Assembly (NCBI GenBank): GCA_944325535.1
Contig: CALVAL010000010.1
Location: 1-40,497, forward strand
Source of the DNA: Candidatus Gastranaerophilales bacterium
Lineage (GTDB): Bacteria > Cyanobacteriota > Vampirovibrionia > Gastranaerophilales > Gastranaerophilaceae
DNA: 40,497 nt
Direction: 5' to 3'
Position 1 is the stretch's first letter; each line of letters begins with the position of its first letter. Of this stretch, positions 17,106 to 25,644 are shown piece after piece. Both the position numbers and the translations under genes were made by a program. Below the pieces are notes generated by a model. It ran no database searches, had not been told where the DNA came from, and worked only from the letters and a program-made list of their open reading frames with translations.

Positions 17106-17690
17106 ATGAATATTAATTCCATAAATAATTTAAATTTTGGTGCAAAATATATACAAGATGCGCAAGTAAAAAAATATAATCCTAACAAAAATACTTATGA
17201 TTCACTAAAAGTTTCTTTTGTAGAAATGGATCCTGATAATATTGAGGATTTATTTGCAATTAATGATACTGTAAGGTATTGGTATAATGAAAAATATGCT
17301 TCTAATATTGCTTATTCACTTTATTTATTGAGAGATTATTGTTTACCAAGGGATTCTTATAAAGTATATGCATTGACAACACAAAAGGATAAACTTGATT
17401 TATTGAATGTAGAAGAAATATTGGCGCTTGGTGAAGTCGTTGAAAAAACTCCTAAAAAAACATTAGAATTAAATTATTTGCAAGTAGATCCAAAGCTAGT
17501 TTATTCTTCTACTCAAAGAGATTATAAGGACGTAGGTACTGCTTTTTTAAATGTTTTGAAAAATTTGGATAAAGTTAAATCAATAGTTCTAACATCAGCC
17601 TGTTCGGCAGTTGGATTCTATAAGAAAAATGATTTTAAGCTTACAGATGTTGAACATATGCGATTTATTTGGAAGAAGAGAAAAATATAA
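17106..17690 (+). CDS. GNAT-like protein with N-terminal NFGAKYI motif, copy 1
   Basis: The 194-residue protein begins MNINSINNLNFGAKYI. It is unrelated at its N-terminus to ordinary enzymes but shares the NFGA-type tag with other proteins in this window. The C-terminal half looks like a GCN5-type N-acetyltransferase: YLQVDPKLVYSS, then KDVGTAFLNVLKNL at the acetyl-CoA-binding loop position, then SAVGFYKKNDFKLTD, the usual GNAT ending. The pyrophosphate loop is weak (no full RxxGxG), so activity is uncertain. It is followed by a full-length paralogue. No good Shine-Dalgarno is close to the ATG. The substrate is unknown. Confidence 0.72.
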   Translation: MNINSINNLNFGAKYIQDAQVKKYNPNKNTYDSLKVSFVEMDPDNIEDLFAINDTVRYWYNEKYASNIAYSLYLLRDYCLPRDSYKVYALTTQKDKLDLLNVEEILALGEVVEKTPKKTLELNYLQVDPKLVYSSTQRDYKDVGTAFLNVLKNLDKVKSIVLTSACSAVGFYKKNDFKLTDVEHMRFIWKKRKI

Positions 17691-17737
17691 AGTTGAAAGT
17701 AGCAAAATTTTAATTTAGGGGTTTTAAGATATTTGTT

Positions 17738-18322
17738 ATGAATATTAGTCAAATAAATAATATAAACTTTGGTGCAAAATATATTACAAATGCACCAGTT
17801 CAGAAATTTAATTATATAAAAGCAAAATTTGAACCATATAATGCTTCATTTGTTCAAATTGAGCCTAGTAATAGAACAGATTACTCTGCAATCAAAGAAA
17901 TTGTAAAGAATTGGGAATATGGTATGTTTACTCGGGAAATATTCAAAACAATTCAAAAATTGAGAGATGGAGAGTTGCCAGATAGTTTGGTCAAGGTATA
18001 TGCTGTTACAAAGCAAAGAAATAATTTTGAAAAATTAAGAGATGATGATATTTTAGCGATTGGAGAGATTACTAAAAAAAGCGATAAAGATATTGAGCTT
18101 GAATATTTGCAAGTTAATCCTGATTTGATTTATGATTATGAGCAAAAAAAATTTAAGCATACAGGTAGTGCATTTTTAAACATATTAAAAGGCTTAAATG
18201 GGATAAGGTCGATTGTTCTAAACTCAGTATATTCTGCAACAGAATTTTATGAACAAAACGGATTTAAACTAATTGATTCAAGCAAACTTAAATATTATTG
18301 GAAATCCAAAGACAAAATGTAA
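17738..18322 (+). CDS. GNAT-like protein with N-terminal NFGAKYI motif, copy 2
   Basis: This tandem paralogue of the preceding gene has exactly the same length (194 residues) and begins MNISQINNINFGAKYI. Shared blocks include EYLQVNPDLIYD, GSAFLNILKGLNGIRSIVLN and SATEFYEQNGFKLID. The fully conserved N-terminal motif contrasts with a more variable middle. The 36 bases before each ATG align without gaps, both beginning GCAAAATTTT, so the duplication included the leader. Function is presumed acetyltransferase-like with a different or diverged substrate. It may be co-transcribed with copy 1, as no terminator is seen between them. Confidence 0.72.
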   Translation: MNISQINNINFGAKYITNAPVQKFNYIKAKFEPYNASFVQIEPSNRTDYSAIKEIVKNWEYGMFTREIFKTIQKLRDGELPDSLVKVYAVTKQRNNFEKLRDDDILAIGEITKKSDKDIELEYLQVNPDLIYDYEQKKFKHTGSAFLNILKGLNGIRSIVLNSVYSATEFYEQNGFKLIDSSKLKYYWKSKDKM

Positions 18323-18412
18323 ATTTTTGTTAAATTAATTAGTCAACTGGTCAATTTATCATTAAAAAAATACTTTACATGACTATAAGTGTTAGAAGTG
18401 TGAAGTAAAAAA

Positions 18413-19165
18413 ATGACGTTTATATCCAATACCCCAATATTGAATAATATTGCGCTACCGAAAATATCATTTAGGGCGAATCCATCTGGAATTCATCTTG
18501 ATAATCAGCTTCGTAAGGATTCGTTTAGCTCAAATCCGATTTATGATAATTTTGTAGAAAAAGCGCGATTGACTCAAATTGCAAAATCAAATCCGAATTT
18601 GATGAGTATTTTGAAGGAAAACAAAATTCCACTAAAAATTAATATAGAAGAGTTGGAAAAATTAAAGAATGGACATTTGATGGATACTCGTATTGTTGCT
18701 GCAAAAATGTATTCAGCGTTGCCAAATGAAATGAAATCAGAGGTCAATTTGCCGGATTTACAGCAAGCTGCAATGTTGCATGATTATGGAAAAGTATTGA
18801 TTCCAGAGAAAATTTTGAATAAGAATGGAAAATTAACTGCTGATGAGAAGAAAATTATGGATTTACATTCAGAACTTGGCTATGAGCTTTTAAAATCCCA
18901 GGGGGTAAAGCCTAGTGTTCTAAATATGGTTAAATATCATCATCAGACTCCTAGTGGAAATGGATATCCAAGTATTAAAAATGATTTTACATATACGATC
19001 CCGTCTCAAATTCTTGCTACAGCCGATAAATATTCAGCTTTGCGTGAGGCAAGGAGTTATAAAAATGCAATGAGCAAAGAAGATGCTTTAAATTTGATAC
19101 GCCAAGATGTCGATTCCGGAACTATTGCGGAAGAAATTTACCATGCTCTTGAAAAAGCTGTATAA
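18413..19165 (+). CDS. HD-GYP-type phosphohydrolase with N-terminal ISFRA motif
   Basis: The 250-residue protein has an HD-GYP-like domain: GHLMDTRIVAAKMYSAL (first His), AAMLHDYGKVLIPEKIL (HD pair intact), LHSELGYELL, KYHHQTPSGNGYP (HH and GYP intact) and ILATADKYSALREARSYKNA. HD-GYP proteins commonly hydrolyse cyclic di-GMP or related dinucleotides. The usual HHExWDGxGYP reads HHQTPSGNGYP, so the second-shell residues are altered. The N-terminus carries PKISFRANP (residues 16-24), similar in position to the NFGA/NFKG motifs of neighbours. It is followed by a bidirectional terminator shared with the convergent GAF/HD-GYP-like gene. Confidence 0.8.
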   Translation: MTFISNTPILNNIALPKISFRANPSGIHLDNQLRKDSFSSNPIYDNFVEKARLTQIAKSNPNLMSILKENKIPLKINIEELEKLKNGHLMDTRIVAAKMYSALPNEMKSEVNLPDLQQAAMLHDYGKVLIPEKILNKNGKLTADEKKIMDLHSELGYELLKSQGVKPSVLNMVKYHHQTPSGNGYPSIKNDFTYTIPSQILATADKYSALREARSYKNAMSKEDALNLIRQDVDSGTIAEEIYHALEKAV

Positions 19166-19205
19166 AAATAATCGGATTCGTTTTTCACAAATCCGATTAT
19201 TTTTT
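19165..19205. terminator. Bidirectional terminator
   Basis: AAAATAATCGGATT (19165-19178) pairs perfectly with AATCCGATTATTTT (19190-19203) over 14 bases. The A and T tracts allow use by both the rightward HD-GYP gene and the leftward GAF gene. Confidence 0.88.
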
Positions 19206-20571
19206 AAGAATTTATAACTTCGAATAAAGCATTAACTACTGCAGGATCCCATTTTATGCCTGCTTCTTCTTTTATTATTTCTAATGCTTTATTTTTATCC
19301 ATAGCATCGCGGTAGGATCTATCAGATGTCATAGCTGTATAAGCATCTGCAACAGCTATAATTCTTGAACCAAATGGGATTGAATTTCCTTTTAATCCTT
19401 CAGGTTCTCCACCACCATCCCAACGCTCTTTATGATAGTGAATATAAGGTATAACTTCTGAAAGGAAGTTGATATTCATCAAAAGATTTACGCCAACATT
19501 TGGATGGTTTTGAAGTTTTTCCCATTCTTCTTTTGATAGCTTACCTTTATTAGTAAATAATGATTCAGGAAGTGTAATTTTACCGATGTTTTGTAGAAGA
19601 CCTGCATAGTAGACTAGATCGGTAGTCTTTTCATTCAATCCAAGTTGTCTGCATAATTTCTTAGATAAATCTGCTGTATTTTGTGAGTGAGCTACCTTAT
19701 ACTGACCTTTTTCATCAACTGCTTTAGCTAGTTTTTCAACAAAAGCTTGTTGTTGGATACCTAAATCTGCAATTAATGCTGTCAATTCAGCTCGCATATG
19801 TTGTAATTCTTCTGCAAAAACATTATCTTCATTTATCATTTTTTCGGTTTCTTCAATTGTTTTTTGTAAATGAAGTGATGTTCCAAAAAGCTTTCCGATT
19901 GTTTCTAATAGGTTCATATAAGCTTTTTTGATTAATTTTTCTTTATAGTTTTCTATAACAATTACTCCTACGATATGAGCATTGTTATGCATAGGAACAA
20001 CTGTTAATGATTTTACATCATATTCTTTTAACTCATATTTTGGAATAAAATTGTCAATTTGAGAAACATCTTTGATTTGGATTTTTTCTAAAGTATTAAA
20101 TGCTTTTACCACAATTGATTTATCATCTTCGCTGTAGCCTAATTTTTTTGCATAAATATCTTCATCAAAATCGATAGATGAACCAACTAAGCCTAATATT
20201 TTATTATCAATATCAAGACCATTGGTAAATTCTTTAGTTAAATATATATGACAAGCATCTGCATCAAGAATTTGAGTTAAAGTCTTAGCAATAGAATTAT
20301 ATACTACATATTCATCTTGGGAATTAAATCCTAAAACACAAAGAGTATTGTTTAAAGAATATATAGAAATTAACTCTTTTAGCTGTGATTTAAGTCTGTC
20401 AGTCTTATCTTTTACATCTTTACCGATTTTATTTGCTAAGTCTTCAGAAATTAAATATTCAGAAACAAAGTCACCGATGTTAAGTGCAAAAATTTCTTCT
20501 AGTGGATCATCTTCCATCAAATCGATAGAGCGGCTGAATAATGATGCACCTAATTCTTCTTTCTCTGTCAT
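19204..20571 (-). CDS. GAF domain protein with degenerate HD-GYP domain
   Basis: The 455-residue protein has a GAF-like sensor (about residues 65-235), a short coiled coil (about 236-275) and a C-terminal HD-GYP fold (about 290-445). In the HD-GYP domain the metal ligands are changed. The HD pair is QN in AGLLQNIGKITLPE, HH is HK in IHYHKERWDGG, and GYP is GEP in DGGGEPEGLKG. Flanking residues of the fold are well kept (NHPNVGVNLL, IIAVADAYTAMTSDRSYRDA). It is probably catalytically dead and acts as a ligand-binding or scaffold sensor. GGAAGGAAAA precedes the ATG. It is convergent with an HD-GYP protein whose ligands are intact. Confidence 0.88.
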   Translation of the reverse strand: MTEKEELGASLFSRSIDLMEDDPLEEIFALNIGDFVSEYLISEDLANKIGKDVKDKTDRLKSQLKELISIYSLNNTLCVLGFNSQDEYVVYNSIAKTLTQILDADACHIYLTKEFTNGLDIDNKILGLVGSSIDFDEDIYAKKLGYSEDDKSIVVKAFNTLEKIQIKDVSQIDNFIPKYELKEYDVKSLTVVPMHNNAHIVGVIVIENYKEKLIKKAYMNLLETIGKLFGTSLHLQKTIEETEKMINEDNVFAEELQHMRAELTALIADLGIQQQAFVEKLAKAVDEKGQYKVAHSQNTADLSKKLCRQLGLNEKTTDLVYYAGLLQNIGKITLPESLFTNKGKLSKEEWEKLQNHPNVGVNLLMNINFLSEVIPYIHYHKERWDGGGEPEGLKGNSIPFGSRIIAVADAYTAMTSDRSYRDAMDKNKALEIIKEEAGIKWDPAVVNALFEVINS

Positions 20572-20807
20572 ATATTTTCCTTCCTACATGATTATAACTC
20601 TTCTTGTATTTTATATAACGGCATAATTTTTAAAAACTTTAATAATTTTTACAAATTTTATACTTTAGTTGGAGAAAAGTTATACTAAATTGTGAAAATA
20701 TTAGTTTAGAGGGGTTTACAAAACGTAATATTTCTAAAATCTTGAAATAAGGATATAGTTAATTTAGAATAGGTACAGAATTAAATTAGTTAACTTAAGG
20801 GGTATCA

Positions 20808-21515
20808 ATGAGCGAGAAAAAAAGAATATTAATTGTGGATGATGATACTGAAATAAGGGATTTGCTTGAGTTTGATATATCTTCAAGTGGTTATTTTACC
20901 GATACTGCAAAAGACGGCATGGAAGGATTAACTAAAGCATTGAATAATTCCTATGATTTAATTTTACTTGATGTCATGATGCCTAAAATGAATGGATTTG
21001 ATGTTGCTAAGAATATTCGTCAAGCAAAAATTAATGTTCCAATTCTAATGCTTACTGCAAAAGGAACTATTGATGATAAGACTGTTGGCTTTGACAGTGG
21101 TGTTGACGATTATTTAGTTAAACCTTTTGATATTCAAGAAGTTCTATTGAGAATAAGAGTATTACTCAGAAGAAATCAACCGCCAGTTGAGACTTTTACA
21201 TCGAATGAGATATTAGAGGCTGGTGAAATTGAAATTTTCCCTGATACATTAGAAGCTATTATTCTAAATAAACGCATGAAATTGACTCCTACTGAGTTTG
21301 AGATTTTATATTGTCTTATGCAGCATTTTAATAAGGCAGTTACTCTTGCAACCCTTCTTGAGGAAGTTTGGGGTTATTCTAGTGATGAAGATGTAAGAAT
21401 GCTTAGAGTGCATGTAGGAGCTCTAAGAAATAAAATTGAGCCTGATACAAAAAATCCTAGATATCTTCATACTGTAACTAATGTTGGATATAAGCTTACT
21501 CCATTTGGAGAATAG
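20808..21515 (+). CDS. OmpR/PhoB-family response regulator
   Basis: The 235-residue protein has a receiver domain with the acidic cluster D11-D13, phospho-acceptor D55 in LILLDVMMPKMNG, T83 and K105 in DYLVKPFD. A C-terminal winged helix follows (MKLTPTEFEILYCLM, ending RYLHTVTNVGYKL). It should be phosphorylated by the histidine kinase encoded 4 bases downstream and act as a transcription factor. The start is supported by AAGGGGT before ATG 20808. The 236-base leader region back to the GAF gene is AT-rich. It contains related blocks AGTTAATTTA and TAAATTAGTTAACT just upstream that could be binding sites, but these are unproven. Confidence 0.93.
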   Translation: MSEKKRILIVDDDTEIRDLLEFDISSSGYFTDTAKDGMEGLTKALNNSYDLILLDVMMPKMNGFDVAKNIRQAKINVPILMLTAKGTIDDKTVGFDSGVDDYLVKPFDIQEVLLRIRVLLRRNQPPVETFTSNEILEAGEIEIFPDTLEAIILNKRMKLTPTEFEILYCLMQHFNKAVTLATLLEEVWGYSSDEDVRMLRVHVGALRNKIEPDTKNPRYLHTVTNVGYKLTPFGE

Positions 21516-21519
21516 GAAA

Positions 21520-23184
21520 ATGGTACAATTTTTTAGCAAAAGAAGACTAAAAATCGCTGAACAAATTATTATCGTAATCTTTTTTGCGGTACTAATTCCT
21601 ATGACAGTAAGTGGAGTTATCATAAGTAATATTAACCAGCAGTCAAATCGTGCTCAATTGCGTTCAGCAGCAATTATGATTGCAAATATTGTCTCAGAAG
21701 AGATTGATGTATTTGAACATTCAATTAATAATGAATTAAATCAAATAATTTCTACAATCGAGTATTTAAATAATCCTCAGCGAGAGCAAAAATACTTAAA
21801 TAGTATCATCAAGGATTTGGTTTTTTATAAAGAGTTAAGTATTGTACATGAAAATGAACTTGAAAAGTACAATATTTATAACGTAAAAGATGATTATGCT
21901 GTATTTAAACGTCCACTCAAAGATGGCAGATATCTAGTTGCAGTATTGGATATAAAAAACTTACAAAAAAATCTTTTTAGGACTCTATCTGATGATAAGC
22001 GTCAAATTTATGTATTAGCGGGCAAAGATTTGGTTGCATCAAGTCATTACTCAGAAGAAGGATATAATAATAGTATCGCGCAGCTTCCTAATGAAATGAA
22101 GGAAGATGTTCCAGTAGTATATGGGAATAGAAAAAATCAACCTTTAGTCTATTTAAAAAAGACATCTCCAGATGCTCTTATAATTGTTAATACAACAGAA
22201 GCTGTGACGCGTCATGCGATTGACTATAATAGAGATAAAATCATACTTTCAATTATAATTACGATACTTACAGTATTCTTTGTGGTAGGATTATATACAT
22301 ATTACCTGTATATCAATATTCGCCAGTTATTTAAGGCAATAATTGCGATATCAAAAGGAAACTATGAAAGAAGAATCCGTCTTTTAACTAATGTCTTCAC
22401 TCCTTTCGAGCTTGTATTCCTTGGAACTGAATTCAATAGGATGGTTGGACAGATTCATAAGTCTTATATTCAGCTTAAAAAGAAGAATAAGGAGCTTCGT
22501 CAGTTGAATGAATTCCGTTCCAATATGGTGGATACTGTAAGTCATGAATTCAGAACACCGCTTACAAGTATTCAAGGGTATACTTCAAGACTTTTAAGAC
22601 AAGATATTGAAATTGATGAGGAAATGCGACAAAAGTCTTTAAAAATCATTAAAAAACAGGCTGAGCGTCTAAAAAGGATGATTGAAGATATTCTTGTTAT
22701 TCCTGATATTGAAGGTGCAAGGCTAAATTTCGATGTAGTGGATGTGTCTGTTGAATCCGTAATAGAAAATGCTATTTTGCTAGTGAAAAACGACGCAGAA
22801 AAAGAAATTGTAAATAATCTTGCTAATTGCAAAATTTCAGTACTAGCAGATAATGACAGGCTGGAGCAAGTCTTTGTTAATTTGATTGAAAATGCAATCA
22901 AATACTCTAAAGATGATTCCAAAATTACTCTTGATTATGAAATTGATGGTGAAAAATTAGTTGTAAGTGTAAAAAATGATTATGACGTAATTCCAAGAGA
23001 AAAATTAAAAACGCTGTTCGATAAATTTACTCGTGTTGATGATAAAACAACAAGAACAACAAGAGGAACTGGACTTGGACTTTTTATTGTAAAAGGGCTA
23101 GTAGAAGGAATGAACGGCAAAATCAGACTATATTCAAACGAAGAATGTGGATTTTGCGTAAAAGTATATTTGCCAATCGCTTAG
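21520..23184 (+). CDS. Membrane sensor histidine kinase
   Basis: The 554-residue kinase pairs with the upstream response regulator. I chose ATG 21520 (MVQFFSKRRLKIAEQ) because GGAGAATAGGAAA lies directly before it. The domain order is: membrane segment about 15-36, extracytoplasmic sensor about 37-238, membrane segment about 239-264, HAMP, and the dimerisation domain with phospho-acceptor H342 in TVSHEFRTPLTSIQGY. The ATPase domain has the N box NLIENAIKYS and the G box GTGLGLFIVKGLVEGMNG. The sensor domain is not one I recognise, so the signal is unknown. It ends three bases from the convergent GT2 stop without a visible terminator. Confidence 0.93.
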   Translation: MVQFFSKRRLKIAEQIIIVIFFAVLIPMTVSGVIISNINQQSNRAQLRSAAIMIANIVSEEIDVFEHSINNELNQIISTIEYLNNPQREQKYLNSIIKDLVFYKELSIVHENELEKYNIYNVKDDYAVFKRPLKDGRYLVAVLDIKNLQKNLFRTLSDDKRQIYVLAGKDLVASSHYSEEGYNNSIAQLPNEMKEDVPVVYGNRKNQPLVYLKKTSPDALIIVNTTEAVTRHAIDYNRDKIILSIIITILTVFFVVGLYTYYLYINIRQLFKAIIAISKGNYERRIRLLTNVFTPFELVFLGTEFNRMVGQIHKSYIQLKKKNKELRQLNEFRSNMVDTVSHEFRTPLTSIQGYTSRLLRQDIEIDEEMRQKSLKIIKKQAERLKRMIEDILVIPDIEGARLNFDVVDVSVESVIENAILLVKNDAEKEIVNNLANCKISVLADNDRLEQVFVNLIENAIKYSKDDSKITLDYEIDGEKLVVSVKNDYDVIPREKLKTLFDKFTRVDDKTTRTTRGTGLGLFIVKGLVEGMNGKIRLYSNEECGFCVKVYLPIA

Positions 23185-23187
23185 ACT

Positions 23188-24150
23188 CTACACAATCTCT
23201 TTTTCTTTGATATATCTAGGTCTTGCCTTGACTTCATTAAAAATTTGTCCCATATATTCGCCAATTATTCCAAGACAAAATATTTGAAGCCCACCAAAGA
23301 ATGCAAGTAAGATTACCAATGTCGCCCAGCCACTTGGTGCTGTATGGAGAATGTATTTTTCAAAAAGAACTTCTAAAGCTAGCAAAAAGCTGCCTAAGAC
23401 TGTTAATACTCCGACTGCTGCAATAATTCTTAAAGGCACTATACTAAAAGCTGTTATTCCATTAAGCGCAAGACTTGTTAGTGAAAAGAAATTGAACTTT
23501 GAACAGCCTAAGGCTCTTGGCTTTACATCAAAATGTACATAAGCAGTTTTTAAGCCTAACTCATGGAAAAAGCCTCTAAGAAAAAGTCCTTCTTCTGAAT
23601 ATTTTTCTAAGATATCAAGCGCTTTTTTACTTACAAGTCTAAAATCTGAATGATTAGGAGGGATTTTTACCCCTAAAATATTCATTAATTTATAAAAACA
23701 AAGTGCTGTATATTTTTTGAAGAACGAATCAGTCTTTCTATCATTTCTTATTCCTGAAACTACTTCAGCTCCGTTATGGAATTCATCAACAAAGATTTCA
23801 ATAGCATTTTCATCCTGCTGTAAATCCGCATCAATTGATACTACACAATCGCATCCAATGTTTTTCACCCCTAAAAGTCCTGCAATAAGAGCTTTTTGGT
23901 TGCCATAATTTCTTATAAACTTCGTTGCTTTTACTCTTGAGCCATATTTTGCGTGCAATTCTTCTATAATTTCCCAAGTCTTATCTTTAGAGCCATCATC
24001 TACTAAATAGATGTAGCTATCATTAGATATTTTACCCTTAGAAATTATACTGTCTAATACTTCCAAAAGTCTTTCTACAGTAGACTTTACTACAAGCTCT
24101 TCATTGTAGCATGGAATAATTATTGCAAGTTTTGTTTTATTTTCGCTCAT
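23188..24150 (-). CDS. Family 2 glycosyltransferase, GtrB/DPM1-like
   Basis: The 320-residue enzyme is of the polyprenyl-phosphate sugar transferase type. It has KLAIIIPCYNEELVV at the start, the metal-binding DxD in VSIDADLQQDENAIE, SDFRLVSKKALDILEKYSEE, and two C-terminal membrane segments (SIVPLRIIAAVGVLTVLGS and LVILLAFFGGLQIFCLGIIG). Such enzymes load a sugar onto undecaprenyl phosphate for GT-C transferases or polymer modification. I chose ATG 24150 with AAGAGGATT upstream; an upstream in-frame start would add only nine residues. The gene is divergent from the ChbG-like deacetylase, hinting at a shared glycan pathway. Donor sugar unknown. Confidence 0.9.
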   Translation of the reverse strand: MSENKTKLAIIIPCYNEELVVKSTVERLLEVLDSIISKGKISNDSYIYLVDDGSKDKTWEIIEELHAKYGSRVKATKFIRNYGNQKALIAGLLGVKNIGCDCVVSIDADLQQDENAIEIFVDEFHNGAEVVSGIRNDRKTDSFFKKYTALCFYKLMNILGVKIPPNHSDFRLVSKKALDILEKYSEEGLFLRGFFHELGLKTAYVHFDVKPRALGCSKFNFFSLTSLALNGITAFSIVPLRIIAAVGVLTVLGSFLLALEVLFEKYILHTAPSGWATLVILLAFFGGLQIFCLGIIGEYMGQIFNEVKARPRYIKEKEIV

Positions 24151-24218
24151 TGTAATCCTCTTGAAATTATAATACAATAAATTATTAGAATAGTGAATAC
24201 TAATTGAGGAAGTGAGCT

Positions 24219-25073
24219 TTGGGGAAAAAATTTATACTAAATGCAGATGATTTTGGAATGAGTGCGGCTTTCAATCAGGCAGTACTTGAAGGATACCAAG
24301 CAGGGATTTTGAAAAGTGCTAGTTTAGTTGCAAATGGTGATGCTTTTGATGAAGCTTGCAAAAATATTATTCCAGCCTGTCCTGATTTAGGAGTTGGTAT
24401 TCATTTAAATATAATTGAAGGGAAATCGCTCTGTCTAAATTTAGATAAGCTTACTGACGAGGAGGGGAATTTTAATAATTCTTTTGGTCAATTACTTCTA
24501 AAATCACTTAATCATAAAGATGATAGCTTTATGGAGCAGTTAGAAAAAGAATTCAGAGCTCAAATTGAGGAAGTTATGAAAAGGACAAAAGTTACTCATA
24601 TTGATTCTCATGTCCATACTCATTCGATTCCAAGGATTTTTGAGCTGGTATGCAGTCTTGCAAAAGAATATGGAATAAAACAAGTAAGAACTCAATTTGA
24701 AAAGCCTTATATTATGCCTGATATTCATAGGCATTTGACTCTTGCATATCCGATAAACTTAATAAAAGTCATGCTTTTGAATTTCTTCACGTTGATTAAT
24801 GAACATACTGTAAAAGATTATGAGTTGAATACAAATGATTACTTAATCGGTGTGACTTATACTTCAATGATGAATAGTCTAGCAATTTCATATGGACTTA
24901 TGGCAATAAAACAAGATGATGTGACTGTAGAAGCTTTAATTCATCCTTGCAGATATGAGGATGGCACAATAGATAATCATTTTGTAGAATTTCAGATTAC
25001 AAAGAATATGAAATTGAAAGAAAAGATTGAAAACTTAGGATTTGAAATCACAAATTATGTCGAGAAAGATTAG
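24219..25073 (+). CDS. ChbG/HpnK-family (YdjC) carbohydrate deacetylase
   Basis: The 284-residue protein has the YdjC fold markers: KFILNADDFGMSAAFNQAV at the N-terminus (metal-binding DD), DLGVGIHLNIIEGKSL, HIDSHVHTHSIPRIF (metal His residues) and ALIHPCRYEDG near the C-terminus. Members remove acetyl groups from N-acetylated sugars, including chitobiose and hopanoid-linked GlcNAc. The start codon is TTG at 24219, with GAGGAAG 8 bases upstream; no ATG or GTG in frame fits the conserved N-terminus. It overlaps the next gene's start and sits divergent to a GtrB-like transferase. The natural substrate is not known. Confidence 0.88.
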   Translation: MGKKFILNADDFGMSAAFNQAVLEGYQAGILKSASLVANGDAFDEACKNIIPACPDLGVGIHLNIIEGKSLCLNLDKLTDEEGNFNNSFGQLLLKSLNHKDDSFMEQLEKEFRAQIEEVMKRTKVTHIDSHVHTHSIPRIFELVCSLAKEYGIKQVRTQFEKPYIMPDIHRHLTLAYPINLIKVMLLNFFTLINEHTVKDYELNTNDYLIGVTYTSMMNSLAISYGLMAIKQDDVTVEALIHPCRYEDGTIDNHFVEFQITKNMKLKEKIENLGFEITNYVEKD

Positions 25074-25644
25074 CATAATAATTTTAATACTCCTAGCAAT
25101 TTGCTATTGCACTTATTTTCTTTTGACTCAAAAAGAGAGTAGTTATGTGACAAAAGTTATTTCTTCAACAGAATTTGTGCTTGATTTTAACAAAAATTTC
25201 TCGATAAAAAATGTAGATTGTTTCGATGCTTATTTTAGCGAAAAGAATAAAATCCTTGCTAAGAAATTTAATATTTCTGAAAAAGAAGCTTTTATTATCG
25301 GGAATTTAGGCAAATATTGGACAAAAAATATTCTTGAGAACAGAAAAGTACAGCCGGAAGAAAATAATCTTATTTTTTATAAATTCGGCTACTTCGAAAA
25401 ATTATCTGATACTCCTTATGCGATTATTGATGGAGAAATAAGCAATAAATACGCTTTTGATAAGCTTTTAAAATCGATTAGAAATACAGAATATGTAATT
25501 GTATCAAACGATATCGCATATCCGATAAACAAAAATTTAAAATTGGATGAATATGTAATCATAAAAAAATCTCAATATGATAGAGTATTAAAAAAAAACT
25601 CACTCAAAAGCAAACAAAATTTTATAGCTACAAGCTCGACTTAG
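25057..25644 (+). CDS. N-terminal part of a membrane-anchored PLD-family protein (frame ends after A9 tract)
   Basis: This is about 195 residues beginning MSRKISIIILILLAICYCTY, a single N-terminal membrane anchor or signal. A region follows that I do not recognise (FVLDFNKNFSIKNVDCFDA, DTPYAIIDGEISNKYAF). The ATG at 25057 overlaps the last codons of the deacetylase. The frame stops at TAG 25642-25644, 44 bases after a run of nine A's. The -1 frame is open from 25584 and continues without a gap into the PLD domains, so this is probably the first part of one longer protein. It may be made as a short product if slippage does not occur. As an independent protein it has no known function. Confidence 0.65.
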   Translation: MSRKISIIILILLAICYCTYFLLTQKESSYVTKVISSTEFVLDFNKNFSIKNVDCFDAYFSEKNKILAKKFNISEKEAFIIGNLGKYWTKNILENRKVQPEENNLIFYKFGYFEKLSDTPYAIIDGEISNKYAFDKLLKSIRNTEYVIVSNDIAYPINKNLKLDEYVIIKKSQYDRVLKKNSLKSKQNFIATSST

